A stretch of 64,000 bases of DNA from Agapetus fuscipes. Its lineage: Eukaryota; Arthropoda; Insecta; Trichoptera; Glossosomatidae. A model generated the notes under the pieces. The model did not search any database, was not told the origin of the DNA, and saw only the letters and a program-made list of their open reading frames with translations. Positions 31,968 through 42,275 of the stretch are shown piece by piece. Each line of letters starts with the position of its first letter. The first letter of the stretch is position 1. A program made the position numbers and the translations under genes. The stretch is taken from the NCBI GenBank assembly GCA_951799405.1, contig OX637337.1:1612001-1676000 (forward strand). Direction: 5' to 3'.

Positions 31968-32155
31968 TAAGGTTCAGCCTTCTTTACAAATGAGACCCAG
32001 CCCCCTCGGGAGCTGGGAAACCCTCTACCCTTTCTACTGAAGCGGCGTTAGGCTTTCCTTTTTTTGTTTTTTAATAAATGGGTTCACTCGTGACCATTTG
32101 AAGATAACGCGACAATAAGTTACACTATATGTGTAGAATAGTTTCGTTGCGTTAA
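31968..32155 (+). mobile_element. SINE-B 3' two-thirds
   Basis: CAGCCCCCTCGGGAGCTGGG to the GTTACACTATATGTGTAG tail; no tRNA-like head. Confidence 0.83.
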
Positions 32156-32564
32156 AGGATTAGCTGTGTAAAATGCAGAAGACAATTTTATTTACCCTTC
32201 ATTATCATACATATGTCCAATTTAGGTATAAAAAAAAACAATAAAAACAAAAATACTTAAAACTACCAAAAATTACCATACAAGGTCGTGTTTTTTTTGG
32301 GACGAAATATTTCAACGACCCACAGCTCTGACAGGCAATTTTGAAAATGGGAACCTTCGTTTAAAATGAGACGAAGGGTCCGATTAGGGATTCCACATTA
32401 CCTATTCAGTGATCCAGGAGTGGAAGTATCGACGACCGTCGATAGATCTAACCGTACTTATTTGAAGATAAGACGAAATAAAACATGGCGGAACATTAAA
32501 AGCTTATCCATTCTATATAGAACAACGATCGACTGTTTTTGAATTATTTCTGAAATTGTAAATG
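32156..32564. other. No recognised feature
   Basis: Nothing assignable. Confidence 0.45.
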
Positions 32565-32785
32565 TAGTTTAACTCATACCTACTGTAAAATATGGTTCAC
32601 TTACCAATGTCACCCCCGTTTCAGGGATGCTCGTCAGAAGCTGCAGGTTTTATGTTGATTTGAGGTTTGGATTTTATTTTTTTACATACACATGCAGCAT
32701 TTATAATCGCGAACTAGCACGTGTCTGCTTGTGGGCATGCATTTACAATGAATTTTAGATGTAAATATATATTTTCAACATATAT
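32565..32785 (+). mobile_element. LINE-A 3' UTR, diverged copy
   Basis: ACTGTAAAATATGGTTCACT, CAGGTTTTATGTTGATTTGA and GTGTCTGCTTGTGGGCATGC retained; GATTATA tail lost. Confidence 0.75.
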
Positions 32786-33002
32786 TAATTTATACAAAGT
32801 TGATCCTTTTGATGGATTTTCGTTTTTTTTTCTGTTTCACTCTTTGAAGGTGACAACTCGCAATTATGAAGGCATGATTTGAAAAAAGGTGTCCCCCAAC
32901 AAAGGAATCCTGCCAACAAAAGAACGATATGAAAAACGAACTCGTGAATTTTCCAAAGTAAAAAAAATATATTGTTTTTGTATTGCTATTCTTATATATT
33001 GC

Positions 33003-33547
33003 TATTCTTAGACATTTTAGTCGTGCGTTGAGCCCAGGATTTGACAAACGAATGATGCATTTGTATGAAGATCTATCTATCCAAGATGGCCGCAAGTGAA
33101 CAGCTGATTAGTCTTAATACAAATATTACTTGGACCGGTCTGTAGTCCAGTGGCAACACTTCGGACTCGTAAATGGAAGGTTATGGATTCGGATCCCGGC
33201 GGAGCACAAAAAATATACCCTTTTATATTTTTAATGTGCCATTCGCTGAGTTGAAAAATTCATAAACCTTTACCAAAGACCTGTCACTGAAAGGTCCATC
33301 CAACCTTACAACAACTGGGTCTTGCTTGTGAATTGGCGCTTTTTACAGCGACGACCAAGCTCGCAGAGGGATCTTGAGGTGTGATACACACAAAAACAGC
33401 GCTCACCAAATAAATCATCCTAATATTATTATTATTATTACCAAAATTCAGTAGGTAAGAATGACCGTGGTGATGAGACTTTCAGCTCAGGCATCATTAG
33501 TTTGTCAAAGCGTGGGCTCAACCGACAACTAAAATGTCTAAGAATAG
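33003..33547. mobile_element. Transposon with long inverted ends, split by SINE-A
   Basis: Left TATTCTTAGACATTTTAGTC ... TTTGACAAACGAATGATGC pairs with right GCATCATTAGTTTGTCAAAG ... GACTAAAATG-like sequence over about 55 bases. After removing SINE-A, the core (AAGATGGCCGCAAGTGAACA and GGTGATGAGACTTTCAGCTC) matches 14636-14745. Confidence 0.65.
33133..33440 (+). mobile_element. SINE-A, full length, nested
   Basis: Head TGGACCGGTCTGTAGTCCAG, box B GGATTCGGATCCCGG, 3' end and a TATTATTATTATTATT tail; nearly identical to 11862-12172. Confidence 0.92.
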
Positions 33548-33549
33548 TG

Positions 33550-33715
33550 TGTGTCTTATTAACGTTGTTAATTAATTTTGAAACTTCTGAAAACCAACTC
33601 TCACATGATCGTGTTTTACGTTTTTTTCTTTGCTCCGATTGTGTAGAATGTGATTCCATTGAAAGGCCATCTTACTATCATATGGTAGATACGCAAACAA
33701 GCACTGAGTGGACGT
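33550..33715 (+). mobile_element. MITE M1, right two-thirds
   Basis: CAACTCTCACATGATCGTGT, TGCTCCGATTGTGTAGAATG and the end GCAAACAAGCACTGAG; the left end is missing. The plus-strand frame 33502-33924 crosses it by chance. Confidence 0.72.
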
Positions 33716-34189
33716 CATACCGATCTATTGCTAAAAAAACTGAACTGCAAATGCACATGAACTCTGCAATTATTACTTCTTATTTTCCCCTTTTAAATAG
33801 AGGTGGCATTTGCAAAGTGTACATTTTTTTTCACAGCGTAGCAAGTCAGTCGCATAGCAACAAGAAATCATTAAAAGTTGTTCATTTCACACAAAGGTTC
33901 TCAACGTTTCCTAGTCCGTATTGATGTTACTTTGTTCTTATTAACTACATAAAAGTTTGGAAACTAATAAAACTTACCTCACTTAAAGTCCCGTCACTCG
34001 AGTATAAAACACCGCGTAAATACTCGAAAGAAAAATGTTCGTAAGATGTGACAGCATCTGAAGGGAGTGTGTTAGTTTGTATACATTTTTTTGTTTACTC
34101 GATCGTAACGTATTGACGTTATTTTTCATACTCAAGGTTCAGGAGAGATCAAAGTAAAATAAATACACCTATATATAATAATATAGCCA
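33716..34189. other. Mostly unassigned
   Basis: GGTGGCATTTGCAAAGTG near 33801 resembles part of an inverted LINE-A UTR. The rest is unassigned. Confidence 0.4.
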
Positions 34190-34868
34190 CCTCAAAGGTA
34201 AAACTGAAGTACAGATTCACTGATCTGAGAAATCGTAGATTAAACATTTTATTGGGTGTAACTTCTCATAGTAAGTAAACTAATTATAAGAAAGTGCTCA
34301 TAGACCGGTCCATAGTTCAGTGGTAGCACTTCGGACTCTGATTGCGAAGGTTGTGGGTTCGATTCCCGGCGGAGCACAAAAAATATACAATTTATATTTT
34401 CAAATTTGCTCTGCGCTGGGTTGAAAAATTCATAAAAACTTTACCAATGACCGGTCACCAAAGGTCCATCCAGCTTTACAGTAACTGGGTCTTGCTTGAG
34501 AATTGGCGCTTTGTAGCGACAACGATCAAGCTTGTAAAAAGGTCGATAGCTCAATTGGTAGAATGCTTGCATTCCATGCCGAGAGCAAGGGTTGGATCTC
34601 AAAGGTGTACTCAGCCTTCACAAGAAATGAGAACCATCAGCCCCACCCCGGGAGCTGGGAAACCCCCACTTTGACTGAAAGTGGTTGGTTTGAGGCCGGC
34701 TCCCTTACCTGTAAAAATAAATAGGTCCCGAAGCGCCACATGCGACCCCTTCGGGGAAACGCAGGCAAGAGGTTACACTATATGTGTAGCTTAGTTGCGT
34801 TTGCGTTGCTCATGAAAAACTTCTAAACTTAATATGTCACTTATTCAGTCTTACCTTTAGTTTAAATA
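34190..34868 (-). mobile_element. MITE M2 split by a composite SINE
   Basis: Left CCTCAAAGGTAAAACTGAAG and TGGGTGTAACTTCTCATAG; after the insert, CATGAAAAACTTCTAAAC and GTCACTTATTCAGTCTTACC as the inverted right end. Confidence 0.7.
34304..34807 (+). mobile_element. Composite A-B SINE, best copy
   Basis: SINE-A from ACCGGTCCATAGTTCAGTGG to ATCAAGCTTGTAAAA (about 34540), then SINE-B from GGTCGATAGCTCAATTGGTA to GTTGCGTTGC. GCTCAT flanks both sides (about 34296-34301 and 34808-34813), consistent with insertion as one unit. Both tRNA-like heads keep box A and box B, apart from a damaged second box B (GGTTGGATCTC). Confidence 0.88.
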
Positions 34869-34869
34869 C

Positions 34870-35055
34870 TTACCTACAGTTTCAAGTATGAAGTTGGTAC
34901 GAGGTTTTAAGCCTACGCTGTAAAAATTGGTTAACTTTGCCAATGTCACCCCGGTTTCAAGGAAGGGCGGCAAGAATTGATTTTTTATGCCTATGAGTTT
35001 TTTTTGTAAGTGCACATGTAACATGTGTAAGCGTGAACTTGCATGTGTTTGCATG
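34870..35055 (+). mobile_element. LINE-A 3' UTR, diverged copy
   Basis: AAGTTGGTACGAGGTTTTAA, TTTGCCAATGTCACCCCGG and ACATGTGTAAGCGTGAACTT; tail not visible. Confidence 0.75.
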
Positions 35056-35144
35056 AAAAATTAAATATTAAATTAATTCATTAAATATTAAAATGTCATT
35101 GTAAAATAATAATTTATATCTCAGTTAGTACATTTAAATGTTCT

Positions 35145-35280
35145 AATTAATAATTTGGTATAAGGCTGACCACTTATACGGTAAAAAATGAGTCTCTTGG
35201 CCAATTTCACTGTTTCCGGTTTCGAGGAAGGTAGTCAAAAGTTGCAGGGCTTATGTTCATCTTAGATTTATTTATATAGA
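35145..35280 (+). mobile_element. LINE-A 3' UTR, 5' part
   Basis: TTTGGTATAAGGCTGACCAC and AGTTGCAGGGCTTATGTTCA; breaks off at CTTAGATTTA. Confidence 0.72.
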
Positions 35281-35282
35281 TT

Positions 35283-35395
35283 TTGTGTAATGTGAGAGTT
35301 GTTCTCAGTGCATTCAAAATGAACTTCAAGTTTTCACAAGACACATTGTTCCAGTACACATACATATTGCTCATTTGAAAATACCTGTAAGGTCA
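35283..35395 (-). mobile_element. MITE M1 fragment
   Basis: TAATGTGAGAGTTGTTCTCA and CCAGTACACATACATATTGC match the left part of M1 in minus orientation. Confidence 0.65.
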
Positions 35396-35804
35396 CTACT
35401 TTCATGTACTCTTATTTACATGACCTAATATTTTCTCAACCCCTTTGGGAACTTCTACATTAGACTTTATCAAGAGCCTCTTGTATCTGAAGAATCCATC
35501 ATTTAAGGGTCCTCTTCCCTCTTTACCTTTGAGTTGAAGATGTCCAGAAAGTGACCTTAACTTATTCACTTAAGGGAGAGGTATCAATTAGATGGAAAAC
35601 TTAGTTAGTTTTGAGTTCTATATTCTCAAAATATATTGAAAGTTTATCAGTACCCTGAGTTCCTTTCGGCCCTTTGCACTTTGTAGTGTAAAACCGTGTT
35701 TCCTACCCTTTTTAGACCTTTTGCATTCAAAAAAAGAAAAATATGTTCTCGTTTCTTTAATGTTAAAAAAATATATAAATAAATAAAAAATATTCATTAG
35801 TAAT
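35396..35804. other. No recognised feature
   Basis: Nothing assignable. Confidence 0.5.
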
Positions 35805-35805
35805 T

Positions 35806-36068
35806 CCGGTCGATAGTTCTTAGAGTTAGTAGAGTGCTTCCATTCTATGCCGTGAGCTTGGGTTCGAATCCCGCCGTCAGAAATTATTTCCCGTTTCGGT
35901 GTTTGTTTCGAACCTGAAATAAAAATACCGGCAAGGCTTACTCAGCCTTCACAAGAGATGAGTACCATCCCAAGGGATCAGGAGCTGAAAAACCCCCACT
36001 TCACTTAAGTGGTTGGCGTAAGGCCGGCCCCCTTACTTGTAAAAATAAATAGGTTCACTCGCCGTTTC
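35806..36068 (+). mobile_element. SINE-B lacking its tail
   Basis: Head CCGGTCGATAGTTCTTAGAG and box B GGTTCGAATCCCGCC; body to ATAAATAGGTTCACTCGCC, then stops. Followed within 10 bases by a SINE-A. Confidence 0.87.
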
Positions 36069-36073
36069 ACTTC

Positions 36074-36378
36074 ATGGACCAGTCTGTAGTTCAGTGGTAG
36101 CACGGACTCGTAAATGGAAGGTTGTGGAATCGGATCCCGGCGGAGCACAAAAAATAAACCATTTATATTTCGAATGTGCTCTTCGCTGGGTTGAAAAATT
36201 CATAAACCTTTACCAAAGACCGGTCACTGAAAGATCCATCCAACCCTACAACAAGTGGGTCTTGCTTGAGAATTGGCGCTTTCTACAGCAACGACCAAGC
36301 TTGCATTGGGCTCTTGAGGTGTGATACACACAAAAACAGCGCTCACCAAATAAATCATCCTAATATTATTATTATGAA
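36074..36378 (+). mobile_element. SINE-A, full length
   Basis: Head GGACCAGTCTGTAGTTCAGT, 3' end AACAGCGCTCACCAAATAAA with ATT tail. Order B then A, unlike the composites. Confidence 0.9.
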
Positions 36379-36481
36379 GATTAATTTAAAAAAATCATGT
36401 AAGAATAAAAAGCGATCTTTTCTTTACGAGCTGGTTTATTATATCGAGCGCTTTTGAAGTGCTATTACACAATAATCAGTA

Positions 36482-36717
36482 CCCTTAGTACGAGTTGCAA
36501 AACTTGAGAAAAGTAATGTTTACGGACAGTATTAAAGAGTGATTTTCCCCAAAATCTGCCGTTTTTGTTTCTTACACTTTATGGTCTTAGCAAATGAGTT
36601 ACAGTGATGAAGAAAATCAAGTTCAAACAAACAAAAACGGCAGATTTTGGGGAAAATCACTCTTTAATACTTACTGTACACTTTACTTTACTCAAGTTTT
36701 GCAACTCGTACTAAGGG
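36482..36717. mobile_element. 236-bp foldback MITE, TA-flanked, copy 1
   Basis: Inverted arms of roughly 90 bases starting CCCTTAGTACGAGTTGCAAA; inner arms include CCAAAATCTGCCGTTTTTGT. TA lies on each side (36480-36481, 36718-36719), as for Tc1/mariner-type MITEs. A 35-base loop lies in the centre. Confidence 0.88.
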
Positions 36718-36777
36718 TACAAGAAAATTACGTTGTTTTCTAATATGCATATCCAACAGACTATTATTTATAATATA

Positions 36778-37000
36778 ATCTATGTTTAGATTAATTCAAA
36801 ACACATGCCTACAAGCAGACACGTGTAAGTTTGCACATTTATATTCTGCATTTGTACATTCGAAATTAAAAACCAAATCTAATATGAACATAAATATTGC
36901 AAATTTTGCCACCCTCTCCAGAAAAAGAGGTGGTATTGGCAAAGTGACCAATTTTTACAGTTTGGGTAGTCAGCCTTTCACCAACCTATTTGGCAAGGCA
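36778..37000 (-). mobile_element. LINE-A 3' UTR, diverged copy
   Basis: GCAGACACGTGTAAGTTTGC, GAACATAAATATTGC and GGTGGTATTGGCAAAGTGAC on plus. The 109-residue frame over it is a shadow. Confidence 0.8.
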
Positions 37001-37059
37001 TCTGATAAAATCATCCAAAAATACAATATATTTCATTTTAATAATTGCGTATTAATTGA

Positions 37060-37397
37060 TATCTCAGCTGTATATCTCAGAGCTATGTGTGGGGGACACA
37101 GTAGAGGTTAGGCGGGGTACCCTGAGGTCTGCATGCAATACTGCTGTAAATAGATTCAGGGTTCCCTGCAGAAGCAACATGGCCAATTATTTAGATCGTG
37201 CCTTTTGCATTGCTGGCCCTCTGCTGTGGAATGCCTTACCACACGAGCTGAGAGCTGTGGAGAGTACAAGTGCATTTAAGTCAGGATTGAAGACATGCTT
37301 GTTCAGGAGGGGCTATGGCTCTGCAGTGCCCTTGCAGTGAATTCACAAAACGGCACTAAAAATATTGTCAATTTATTATTATTATTATTATTATTAT
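37060..37397 (+). pseudogene. LINE-E RT C-terminal end
   Basis: The frame to 37340 contains VRRGTLRSACNTAVNRF, RAFCIAGPLLWNALPHELRA and SAFKSGLKTCLFRRGYGSA. This arrangement is typical of the C-terminus of CR1/L2-type non-LTR retrotransposons. The stop is followed by TTCACAAAACGGCACTAAAA and an (ATT)n tail at 37373-37397. The 5' part is missing. Its 3' end resembles SINE-A, making LINE-E a candidate source of SINE-A's retrotransposition machinery. Confidence 0.85.
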
Positions 37398-37436
37398 CTA
37401 CCTAATATTTTAAAGTCACCTTATTAAAAATATATA

Positions 37437-37545
37437 ACTCATAATCTAAGTTGCAAAGATATATAAACATTTACAGTTCATATTAAATGTATGGCTACAA
37501 ACAGACACACGTGAGTTCGCGCTTACAAATGCTGCATGTGCACTT
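37437..37545 (-). mobile_element. LINE-A 3' end fragment
   Basis: ATAATCTAAGTTGCAAAGAT to GCTTACAAATGCTGCATGTG on plus; cut by the next copy. Confidence 0.82.
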
Positions 37546-37790
37546 ACTAAATCAAAATCTAAGCTGCAAAGATATGTAGGTATCATTTGAGATGCATATT
37601 AAATGCATTCCGACAAGCAGACACACATAATTTTGCACTTACACATGCCGCATGTGGACTTACAATGTAAAAAATCCAATCTCAAATGAACATAAGCCCT
37701 GTAACTCTTGCCGACCTTCCCTGAAGCAGGGGTGACATTGGCAAAGTGAAACAAGTCAGCCTCATACCAACCTTTGTAAAACCAAAGTAA
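37546..37790 (-). mobile_element. LINE-A 3' UTR copy
   Basis: TCTAAGCTGCAAAGATATGT to GCCTCATACCAACCTTTG; a small deletion removes the ACCATTTTTTACAG block. Confidence 0.85.
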
Positions 37791-38270
37791 AACATTTTCG
37801 AAACAAAAGCCTTACATTTTTATGACAACAATTTAATTTTAAGTAAATAACATTAATAAAGTCTACCCACTTTTATTTTTATCTTTTACATTTTTTTTTT
37901 GTTTAATCTGGAGAAGTGTCATTGAGGTTTCAAAACAAAAAAAACTTAATTGACCTGAATTCCAAGAAAAACCCGAGACCCTTTAAAATGTTAATTATTC
38001 TTAGGTTAACAATATTAAACGCTCAATTCGCGGAGTTAAAAGTCACTCAAAGTTTTAATTAAAAAATTTCTTCATCCAAAGAGTAGGTACTTCACTAGTA
38101 CATAGACTGTGAAGGAAATTAACTAAAAGAGTTTTTAAAAATCTTATATAAAATGAAATAAAATTTTAAATACAAAAGGTTTTATTCTCAAACAAAAAAG
38201 CAGTTCATCCGCAGTCTAAGCTGAATTTACCATACAACAAATCGGTCTGTAGATCAGCTATCGATTAAAA
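37791..38270. other. No recognised feature
   Basis: AT-rich; nothing assignable. Confidence 0.5.
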
Positions 38271-38274
38271 GACT

Positions 38275-38446
38275 TACTTCCGTGAGTTATAGGTTGGTAT
38301 GAGGCTGTTCCCGCATGCAATAAGAACTTGGTTCACTTTGACCAATGACACGCCGATTTTCAGAAAAAGGCGGTAGGAGTTGCAAAGCTTTTGTTCATGT
38401 GAGGTTTGATTTATTATGTGAGTACGCATGCAGCAAGTGTTGAAGT
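38275..38446 (+). mobile_element. LINE-A 3' UTR, diverged copy
   Basis: GAGTTATAGGTTGGTATGAG to GTACGCATGCAGCAAGTGTT, then directly joined to a SINE-A. Confidence 0.78.
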
Positions 38447-38585
38447 GTCTGTTTTTGTGTGAATCACACTTCAATGGCCCTCTTGAAATTTTAAGTTTTG
38501 TTTAACTCCGTTGGGAATCGAACCCACTGTCTTTCGATTACGAGTCCGAAGCGTTATCCACTACTACGACTACAACCGGTCTCAA
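38447..38585 (-). mobile_element. SINE-A remnant, internally deleted
   Basis: 3' end TGTTTTTGTGTGAATCACAC and head GGAATCGAACCCACTG ... TTACGAGTCCGAAGCGTTAT remain; the centre is replaced by about 20 unrelated bases. Confidence 0.72.
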
Positions 38586-39017
38586 CTCGTTGTGTGTTCA
38601 TAAGACCAATGATCTTTAAGCGATAATTTCTTGCATCTACATTACAATATATACAAAGACATCTGTTTATTTTCTCAACTCAAATCTATTTTTAAAATAT
38701 TTTTTAGCTATCAATGAAAAATACATAGTCAGCCGTGGACGTTACTTGCAAACTACAACAACACGATAGGCAAATTTTCATGTTTTACAACTATTCATTT
38801 TGTCTGAAAATTATACTTTATTATGTCTCGGAAATTAGACACACCGTAATTCGAGAACTTACTTTATCCTAGACGTTTCGTAACCAACTTACATTTAAGA
38901 CCTTGTTATTAAAAGATACGAGTAGGTTCATAGATCCATTTTGTTTTGCTTTTTGTGAAAAGCCATTTACTGATTTCTCTTCATTTACATACACAATCAC
39001 TTTCCTATTTTTTTTCA
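38586..39017. other. No recognised feature
   Basis: Nothing assignable. Confidence 0.5.
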
Positions 39018-39268
39018 TCAATTTCCTTTATTAATAGGTTGGTATGAGGCTGACCTTTAATCTACCTATAATGATATGATCTGTGTAAGGGAAGGTCGGC
39101 AAAAGTTGTGGGGCTTATGTTCATTTGAGGTTTGGATTTTATTTGTAAGTACACATTCAGCATTTGTAAGCGCGAACTACACGTGTTGGTTTGTGGGCAT
39201 ACATCTAAGAGCTTTAAATGAATATATATATATATATATCCTTGCAACTAAGATTATAGATTATAGAT
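39018..39268 (+). mobile_element. LINE-A 3' UTR with deletion
   Basis: TTAATAGGTTGGTATGAGGC, a deletion of the TTCACTTTGCC block, then GGTCGGCAAAAGTTGTGGGG. A TA run at 39223-39238 precedes CCTTGCAACTAAGATTATAG. Confidence 0.85.
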
Positions 39269-39428
39269 TATCTAGGTTGCAAAGGTACGAGTATATAAAC
39301 ATTGTCATATTAAATGCATGCCCACAAAAATACATGTGTAAGTTCGCGGTTACTAATGCATGAACTCAAATCAACATAAACTCTGAAACCTTGCCGATCT
39401 TCCCTTAAAGAGGGGCTACATTGACTTC
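39269..39428 (-). mobile_element. LINE-A 3' UTR fragment, opposite orientation
   Basis: ATTATCTAGGTTGCAAAGGT and ATGCATGCCCACAAAAATAC on plus; ends at GAGGGGCTACATTGAC. Confidence 0.75.
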
Positions 39429-39640
39429 ATGCTTTAAAAACTTGGTTCACTTGTGCCAATGTCACCCTAGTTTCAGGGAAGGGCAGCAGGAGTTGCAAGT
39501 TTCATAAGAGGATTGTTGTTATGTAAGTACACATGCTGCATGTGTAAGAGCGATCTTACTGCTGTCTGCCTGTGTGCGTGCATTGACTATAATCTTTAAA
39601 AATATCAATACATCTTGTAACTTAGATTAAAGATTATATT
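39429..39640 (+). mobile_element. LINE-A 3' UTR copy
   Basis: CATGCTTTAAAAACTTGGTT to TTGTAACTTAGATTAAAGAT. Third copy in a tail-to-tail cluster. Confidence 0.82.
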
Positions 39641-39953
39641 TAAAATATTTTCAGGGGTACTGATAGTGAAAAAAAACTTTTACAATCTGTCTTAAATTAG
39701 AAAATATTTTTTTCTCCTAACAATGCTTATATTCTTCAAAATTTTGATAGTCATTTGAGCTGACGCTTTGTGTTGGCATTTTGAAGAATACATAATGAAA
39801 AAAAGTAGCACGTATGAAAAAAATACACTAAAATACATCAGAGGTCACTAAACTACGGGACGCGGGACAAATTTTGTCTACCGGTGATATGAATCTGACC
39901 TAAATCATCTGTTAATGAGTAATGACCTATTCTTGTTTTTACTGTCAATTATA
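39641..39953. other. No recognised feature
   Basis: Nothing assignable. Confidence 0.45.
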
Positions 39954-39954
39954 T

Positions 39955-40282
39955 CCGGTCGATAGCTCAGGTGGTAGAGTGCTTGCATTCCATGCCGAAA
40001 GCTCGGGTTCGAATCCCACCGAGGGAGTCAGAAATGATTTCCCGTTTCGGTGTTTATTTCAAACCCCAAAATAAAATACCGGCAAGGTTTACTCAGCCTT
40101 CACAAGAAATGAGTACCGGCACTCTCGGGAGCTGGGAAACCTCCACTTCAACTGAAGTGGTTGGCGTAATGCCGGCCCCCTTACCTGTAAAAATAAATAG
40201 GTTCAACTCGCCTTATGCGACCCCTTCGGGGATAACGCGGCAAGAAGTTACACTATATGTGTAGCTTAGTTGCGTAGTTGCG
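39955..40282 (+). mobile_element. SINE-B, full length
   Basis: Head CCGGTCGATAGCTCAGGTGG, box B GGTTCGAATCCCACC, body and GTTGCG tail complete. ATAT lies at each end as a possible duplication. With 8899-9220 it gives the best family consensus. Confidence 0.93.
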
Positions 40283-40427
40283 ATATGTGATTATTTTGAC
40301 GAAAAAAACTCGTGCACTAAGCTGGTGTATTTTTAAACTTTTTAAAAGTGAGTTTTTGAAAGAGTATCCTCTTGATAATGATGTGAACATCATGTTATAT
40401 TGGTACATGGGTGTTTTTGTTCCTTTG

Positions 40428-40965
40428 ACTTAGAGGAAGACCGAGAAAGGTATGGATGGACCAAATTTCCGAAATTACGAATGAATGGAATATCCAGATT
40501 CATAATAAAAGGAGAGTTTGTATGAAGAAGGTTATGACTCTGGAGGAAATGAAAGAAGTATGTAAGGAGAAAAAGAAATGGCGGTTGATCTTTAATGTTG
40601 GCGGCTAGGGTTTATAAAACTGGAATTAGTTTTCTGTTTTATTTTGATGTACATACGTGTTATTATTTATTGATTTTAAAAAATACAACTTATCGTGTAT
40701 GTTTCTTTGACTTATAGGTTGGTATGCGGCTGACCACCCATGCTGTACAAATGGTTCACTTTTCCAATTTCACCCATGTTTCAGGGAAGGACGGCAAGAG
40801 TTGCAGAGTGTATGTCCGTTTGAGATTTGGTTTTATGTTGAAGCTTCACATGCGGCATGTGCAAGCGCGAACTTGTACGTGTCTGCTTGTGAGAATGCAT
40901 ATAATATAATGTGAATCTCCAACGTAACATATCTTTGCAACTTAGATTTGATTCGATTAGATTAG
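40428..40965 (+). mobile_element. LINE-A: RT C-terminus plus 3' UTR
   Basis: 40428-40608 encodes RGRPRKVWMDQISEI-like residues, KKVMTLEEMKEVCKEKKKW and the GGCGGCTAG stop. UTR to TTAGATTTGATTCGATTAG. Confidence 0.88.
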
Positions 40966-41273
40966 TAACACCCTCGTTCAATTAATATTTCACAATTTTG
41001 ACCCTCTGAGGTAGGAAAGTTTTAACATCACTGATTAAGATGACCCGTTCGTTTTCAGCTACTACCTAAATGAAAATCAATTTTAATTTTTCTGACATTA
41101 TCTTTTTCATTAATAACTGAACGATTTTCAATTTTTTAAACAGCTTAGAATTTTCGATTAACCACCTGCCGGGCCTTTTTTTTATCAGGTCTCTGTGCTG
41201 AATCAAACCCTTTTTAATTTTCTGTACAAAAAACTGTTTTAATGGTTGCTGATATACATAATTTAATTGCTAA
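40966..41273. other. No recognised feature
   Basis: Nothing assignable. Confidence 0.45.
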
Positions 41274-41675
41274 TTTTACGAATTTAGGGTTCCAAAAGTC
41301 TTTCAATTAAAAATACTGGTCTTCTTATACAGTTGTTTATTTTACACTTTTAATAATTTATTTTCACAAAGGTAGTCTCGACTATTCCATTACACTTGGT
41401 TTCTGTTCACTGGTTTTGGTTCAATGTATGTAGTTGTAAAGCTCGTAGAATACTGGCTCTGCAAGCAACTTGCACCCTTCTTATAATATTCAAAACAGTA
41501 CAATCCAGATCCATATTCGCTAGACAGTTCCAGAAAGGCGTAGTAATCATTATTTCTCGATGCTTCAATTATTTTTTATTCAATGATTCCTACCCACACA
41601 ATACAATACAGAATTCCTATAACTATAACTAATACCTACTTATTTTAAAAATTTATATTTCATATTTACATAACA
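41274..41675 (-). mobile_element. Solo LTR, older copy
   Basis: Aligns over its length with 58373-58774: CTATTCCATTACACTTGG, GCAAGCAACTTGCACCC and ATTTACATAACA. The flanks CTAA and CTAT differ at one base, as for a decayed 4-bp duplication. The TATA box is altered to TATAAGAAGGG. Frame 41396-41632 is a shadow. Confidence 0.75.
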
Positions 41676-42016
41676 CTATGAAAGAATTAAGGCCGTTCAA
41701 CTTCGAGGCCTTTTTTTATTTCGAATGATTTTTCTATGTATAAACTTTTTAAGCCCAAAGCAACTTTATTTTCAATCTGCATGCCCCTGAGACGGACCTG
41801 TGAAAATCCTTCCCTCTAGTAAAAAATCATTTTCCAATTACTTTTTTTTTGAGAAAATAAAATATAGAAAAAAACTCAATTTATTTTTTAATTAAATAAT
41901 CAAGTGGAATGGTAATTATTGAAGGTTTAATGTGAAAAACATCTCTGCATATTTAAAAAAAATACTTAAATAAAGAAGGTGAATGAACCAATATTTTTAG
42001 ATTAATTAGATTAACT
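41676..42016. other. No recognised feature
   Basis: Nothing assignable. Confidence 0.45.
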
Positions 42017-42017
42017 A

Positions 42018-42275
42018 CTCCTTGACTGATAGGTTGGTATCCGGCTGACCACCCATACTGTAAAAAATGGTTCACTTTGCCAATGTCACCCCTGCTTCAG
42101 GGAAGGTCGGCAAGAGTTGCAGGGCTTATGTTCATTTGAGATTGGTTTTTTTATATTGTAGGTCCACATGCGGCATGTGTAAGCGCGAAATTATGCATGT
42201 CTGCTTGTGGGAATGCATTTAATATGAATCTCAAATGATACATATATTTGCAGCTTAGATTTAGATTTTAGAATT
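42018..42275 (+). mobile_element. LINE-A 3' UTR copy
   Basis: CTCCTTGACTGATAGGTTGG to TTTGCAGCTTAGATTTAGAT; the CTGATAGG variant is shared with 42775 and 51572. Confidence 0.88.

Noticed and set aside
36782..37111. 109-residue frame
   Set aside because: It is the antisense of a LINE-A UTR copy read through into the next sequence.
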